Shown here piece after piece: positions 62,314-64,000 of a DNA stretch of 64,000 nucleotides (the stretch's first letter is position 1; each line of letters opens with the position of its first letter). The translations under genes were made by a program, and so were the position numbers. The DNA is taken from contig NZ_STGE01000002.1 of NCBI RefSeq assembly GCF_005222675.1, positions 1-64,000 of the forward strand, given 5' to 3'. Below the pieces are notes generated by a model. That model was not told the origin of the DNA. It searched no databases and was given only the letters and a program-made list of their open reading frames with translations. This DNA is from Mycolicibacterium sp. CR10 (lineage in GTDB: Bacteria > Actinomycetota > Actinomycetes > Mycobacteriales > Mycobacteriaceae).

Positions 62314-62763
62314 CTAGCCAAGGTATTCGAACGCGTCCCCGCCGGGCCGCCACACCACCAGGCTGCCGTCGGCGAAATCAGACAGCATGGCGATCTCCGG
62401 ACCGACGAGGTCCGCGATGGTGGGCCGCAACACCAAAGCGCGCAGCGCGAACTCGATCCGGATGCCTTTTTGGGGAGCTTCGGATGTCGCGGCGACACGA
62501 TCGTGAATCAGTGAGCGCAGCGCGTCGGCGTACCCCAGGGTCCCGTCTGAGACCGGTCCACCAGGGGTTTCGACCACGGGCATCACGTAGCAGCTGAGTA
62601 CCGGGTCGCCCTGTGCGTCGTCGGAGTCGAAACGCAGCTGGACATAGTCCATGACGAATTGAACCGAATGCAGCCGACATCCGACGAGCCTGGAGACAAG
62701 GTCGTTGAACACGTAGTCCATCTGCGAGAGTCCGCCTCGAAGTAGAGGCCGATCGATGGGCAC
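62314..62763 (-). CDS. Hypothetical protein
   Basis: This 149-residue protein was not recognised. It contains LVSRLVGCRLHSVQFVMDYVQLRFD, a cluster of Asp around DSDDAQGDP, and a C-terminal GSLVVWRPGGDAFEYLG. It has no membrane helix or signal peptide. Start choice is uncertain: TTG at 62769 would be leaderless after TAGGGT (62777-62782), GTG at 62763 is used here, and ATG at 62721 is also possible. Confidence 0.6.
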   Translation of the reverse strand: MPIDRPLLRGGLSQMDYVFNDLVSRLVGCRLHSVQFVMDYVQLRFDSDDAQGDPVLSCYVMPVVETPGGPVSDGTLGYADALRSLIHDRVAATSEAPQKGIRIEFALRALVLRPTIADLVGPEIAMLSDFADGSLVVWRPGGDAFEYLG

Positions 62764-63070
62764 GCGCAATCTGACGACCCTAGATCCCCCCAATCGTGGG
62801 CACACAGACGAACGGTGACGCATCGACCGGCGGTGCTTGTCGATCGTTCAGTCGTGAATCCGCGGCGCTGGTTTATTCAAGCCGTGGCCACCGATATTAA
62901 CCAACCGCACGTCACGCGCGCACATCGTCTCGGGCTTTCGGTTTGCGATCGCGGACGCCACCCATTCGTCCCTCGTGCCCGCGGCGCAAAGCTCACCAGA
63001 CCCGCGGCGTGAGGACACGCGGGGCTTTCATCGCCGCTGAATGCGCGGTGACCTGCGGTAACCTCATCCC
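62764..63070. other. Intergenic region before HNH gene
   Basis: This 307-base gap holds the TAGGGT -10 candidate of the leftward gene (62777-62782) and a TAACCT -10 (63059-63064), 6 bases before the GTG of the HNH gene at 63071. A plus-strand frame at 62815-63012 has no ribosome-binding site or recognisable domain. Nothing else was seen. Confidence 0.4.
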
Positions 63071-63424
63071 GTGACGTCCCGCAGCGCTCCTCGAGCGGTC
63101 AGGTACGCGCGTCGCCGAAGGCGGCGGATGGCTCTGAAAGTGCACGACCTCACCGAGGCACAGTGGTCCGCTCTCAAGTCAGCCTGGGGTGGTTGTGCGT
63201 ACTGCGGGGCCGCCGGGACGCCGCTGCAGAAAGACTGTGTTCTCGCGATCTCGCGCGGTGGCCGCTATGAGCTCGCCAACGTGGTGCCCAGCTGCCGCTC
63301 CTGCAACACCAGCAAATGCAATTCCGAGGTGACGACCTGGATGCGGCGCAAGAAGCTGGACGAGCGGGATTTCCTGGTCCGCTACAACGCGATCAGTCGG
63401 GCTCTCCACGCCGATCCCGACTGA
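63071..63424 (+). CDS. HNH-fold protein with His-to-Cys change
   Basis: The 117-residue protein has a basic N-terminus (RYARRRRRRM) and a zinc-ribbon HNH fold: Cys42 and Cys45 (CAYC), LQKDCVLAISRGGRYELANVVPSC, and Cys75 and Cys78 (CRSCN). The first catalytic His of the HNH motif (usually DH) is Cys56, while Asn70 is kept. It probably binds DNA, but cleavage is uncertain. The leaderless -10 TAACCT is at 63059. Confidence 0.75.
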   Translation: MTSRSAPRAVRYARRRRRRMALKVHDLTEAQWSALKSAWGGCAYCGAAGTPLQKDCVLAISRGGRYELANVVPSCRSCNTSKCNSEVTTWMRRKKLDERDFLVRYNAISRALHADPD

Positions 63425-63431
63425 TCTTCTC

Positions 63432-64000
63432 TCACCTGGTGGTCGTCGGAGTCGGCGGAGGCGCCAGCGACAGCCCGGCGTAAATCTCGTCCAGCAGCGG
63501 CGCAAGCATGGCCTGAGCCGTGGTATTGCCTTCTGGCGACAGCGTCAGATTCGTCCAGATCACCAGCGTCACATCGTTATCCGGGTCATAGCCCATGAAC
63601 GAGTTGAACCCGGGCATCTCACCGCCGTGGTAATACATCGCGGCGTTCGGACCGAACCGCTGATAGGTGATCCCATATCCGTACTTCTGCCCGTCGGGCA
63701 CGTCGGGGTCCTCGTCCTGCAAGCTGGTCAACCACTGCTCATGGAAGTCGGCATTGAAGACCTTGCCCGAGACCAGTGCCTGCATCCAGGTGTAGAGGTC
63801 GGCGGCGGTGGAGATCGCGCCGCCGGCGGCCGTGGCGTACGAGGAATTCTGGTGGGTGTAGTCGACGGGTTGCAAAGCTCCGGAGCGTGCGGCGGCCGAC
63901 ACGTCGGCGGGATACGGATCGTCGGCGAGCGCATAGATGCTGCCGCCGTACATGTATCCGTGTGAATAGGGCGTAGGGAGCGACGTGTCGTCGGCGGCGG
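63432..64000 (-). CDS. Beta-lactamase family serine hydrolase (partial)
   Basis: The gene continues past the right window edge, so only the last 189 or so residues are seen. They contain YTHQNSSYATAAGGAISTAADLYTWMQAL, YGYGITYQRFGPNAAMYYHGGEMPGFNSFMGYDPDND and VVIWTNL-type ending (LVIWTNLTLSPEG), the third motif (HGG) of class C beta-lactamase/D-Ala-D-Ala carboxypeptidase-like enzymes. The nucleophile motif SxxK is expected beyond the edge. A Pro/Thr-rich tail (PPPTPTTTR) ends at the stop codon. It is convergent with the HNH gene. Confidence 0.8.
   Translation of the reverse strand, partial: AADDTSLPTPYSHGYMYGGSIYALADDPYPADVSAAARSGALQPVDYTHQNSSYATAAGGAISTAADLYTWMQALVSGKVFNADFHEQWLTSLQDEDPDVPDGQKYGYGITYQRFGPNAAMYYHGGEMPGFNSFMGYDPDNDVTLVIWTNLTLSPEGNTTAQAMLAPLLDEIYAGLSLAPPPTPTTTR

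Noticed and set aside
62815..63012. Possible 65-residue plus-strand gene before the HNH gene
   Set aside because: No ribosome-binding site or leaderless -10 and no recognisable motif.

Overview
This window comes from a high-GC actinobacterium, almost certainly a rapidly growing Mycobacterium (Mycolicibacterium). The evidence is strong GC bias in third codon positions, frequent GTG starts, an mce operon, an MmpL transporter, DUF732, DUF5302 and fasciclin secreted proteins, F420-type PPOX proteins, and many promoters of the mycobacterial leaderless type (TAnnnT followed 6-8 bases later by ATG or GTG). The left half keeps the gene order of the M. tuberculosis Rv1143-Rv1155 neighbourhood: alpha-methylacyl-CoA racemase mcr, an SDR, an MmpL13-like transporter (one intact gene here), a methyltransferase, a sirtuin, a GntR regulator, an LCM-type O-methyltransferase and a PPOX protein. 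No rRNA, tRNA, CRISPR array, insertion sequence or prophage is visible.

Layout. 0-2.6 kb: small genes (DUF1059, nitroreductase, a degenerate serine-recombinase domain, an HhH-GPD protein, a secreted DUF732 protein). 2.7-9.0 kb: a LytS-type histidine kinase and LytTR response regulator followed by two DUF485 plus sodium:solute symporter pairs, probably for monocarboxylates such as acetate or pyruvate. 9.1-15.6 kb: an MFS transporter, a membrane acyltransferase and small enzymes of the Rv1151-Rv1155 type. 15.6-23.5 kb: MmpL-TetR-methyltransferase operon, DoxX, a 43-residue leaderless gene, the NMO-SDR-mcr operon and a divergent crotonase. 23.6-30 kb: MFS, CPBP protease, SDR-like enzymes, gamma-carbonic-anhydrase-like protein, TetR, secreted fasciclin protein. 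30-37.3 kb: acyl-CoA dehydrogenase, crotonase, thiolase, CoA-transferase and a FadR-type regulator, then a DUF3556 membrane protein behind a KstR-like box. 37.4-42.3 kb: DoxX, carotenoid oxygenase with divergent TetR, a WS/DGAT-like protein and an SDR. 42.3-53.2 kb: a complete mce import operon (yrbEA, yrbEB, mceA-F, two Mce-associated proteins), transcribed leftward. 53.5-64 kb: VOC protein, TetR, alpha/beta hydrolase coupled to a 977-residue kinase-aminotransferase fusion, a lipocalin/CrtC-like protein, a nucleotide cyclase, a permuted papain-like enzyme, an HNH protein and the 3' part of a beta-lactamase-family gene cut by the window edge.

Functional theme. The region handles lipids and small carboxylates: uptake (Mce, symporters), CoA-thioester degradation (FadE, crotonases, thiolase, CoA-transferase, racemase), lipid export (MmpL) and lipid-responsive regulators. 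Operators were read by eye as palindromes over well-spaced promoters. The least explained structures are a 32-base repeat at operon junctions whose two ends fall on ATGA stop/start codons, a two-copy long-hairpin family, several enzyme domains lacking canonical catalytic residues, and the sensor kinase coupled to a symporter pair.
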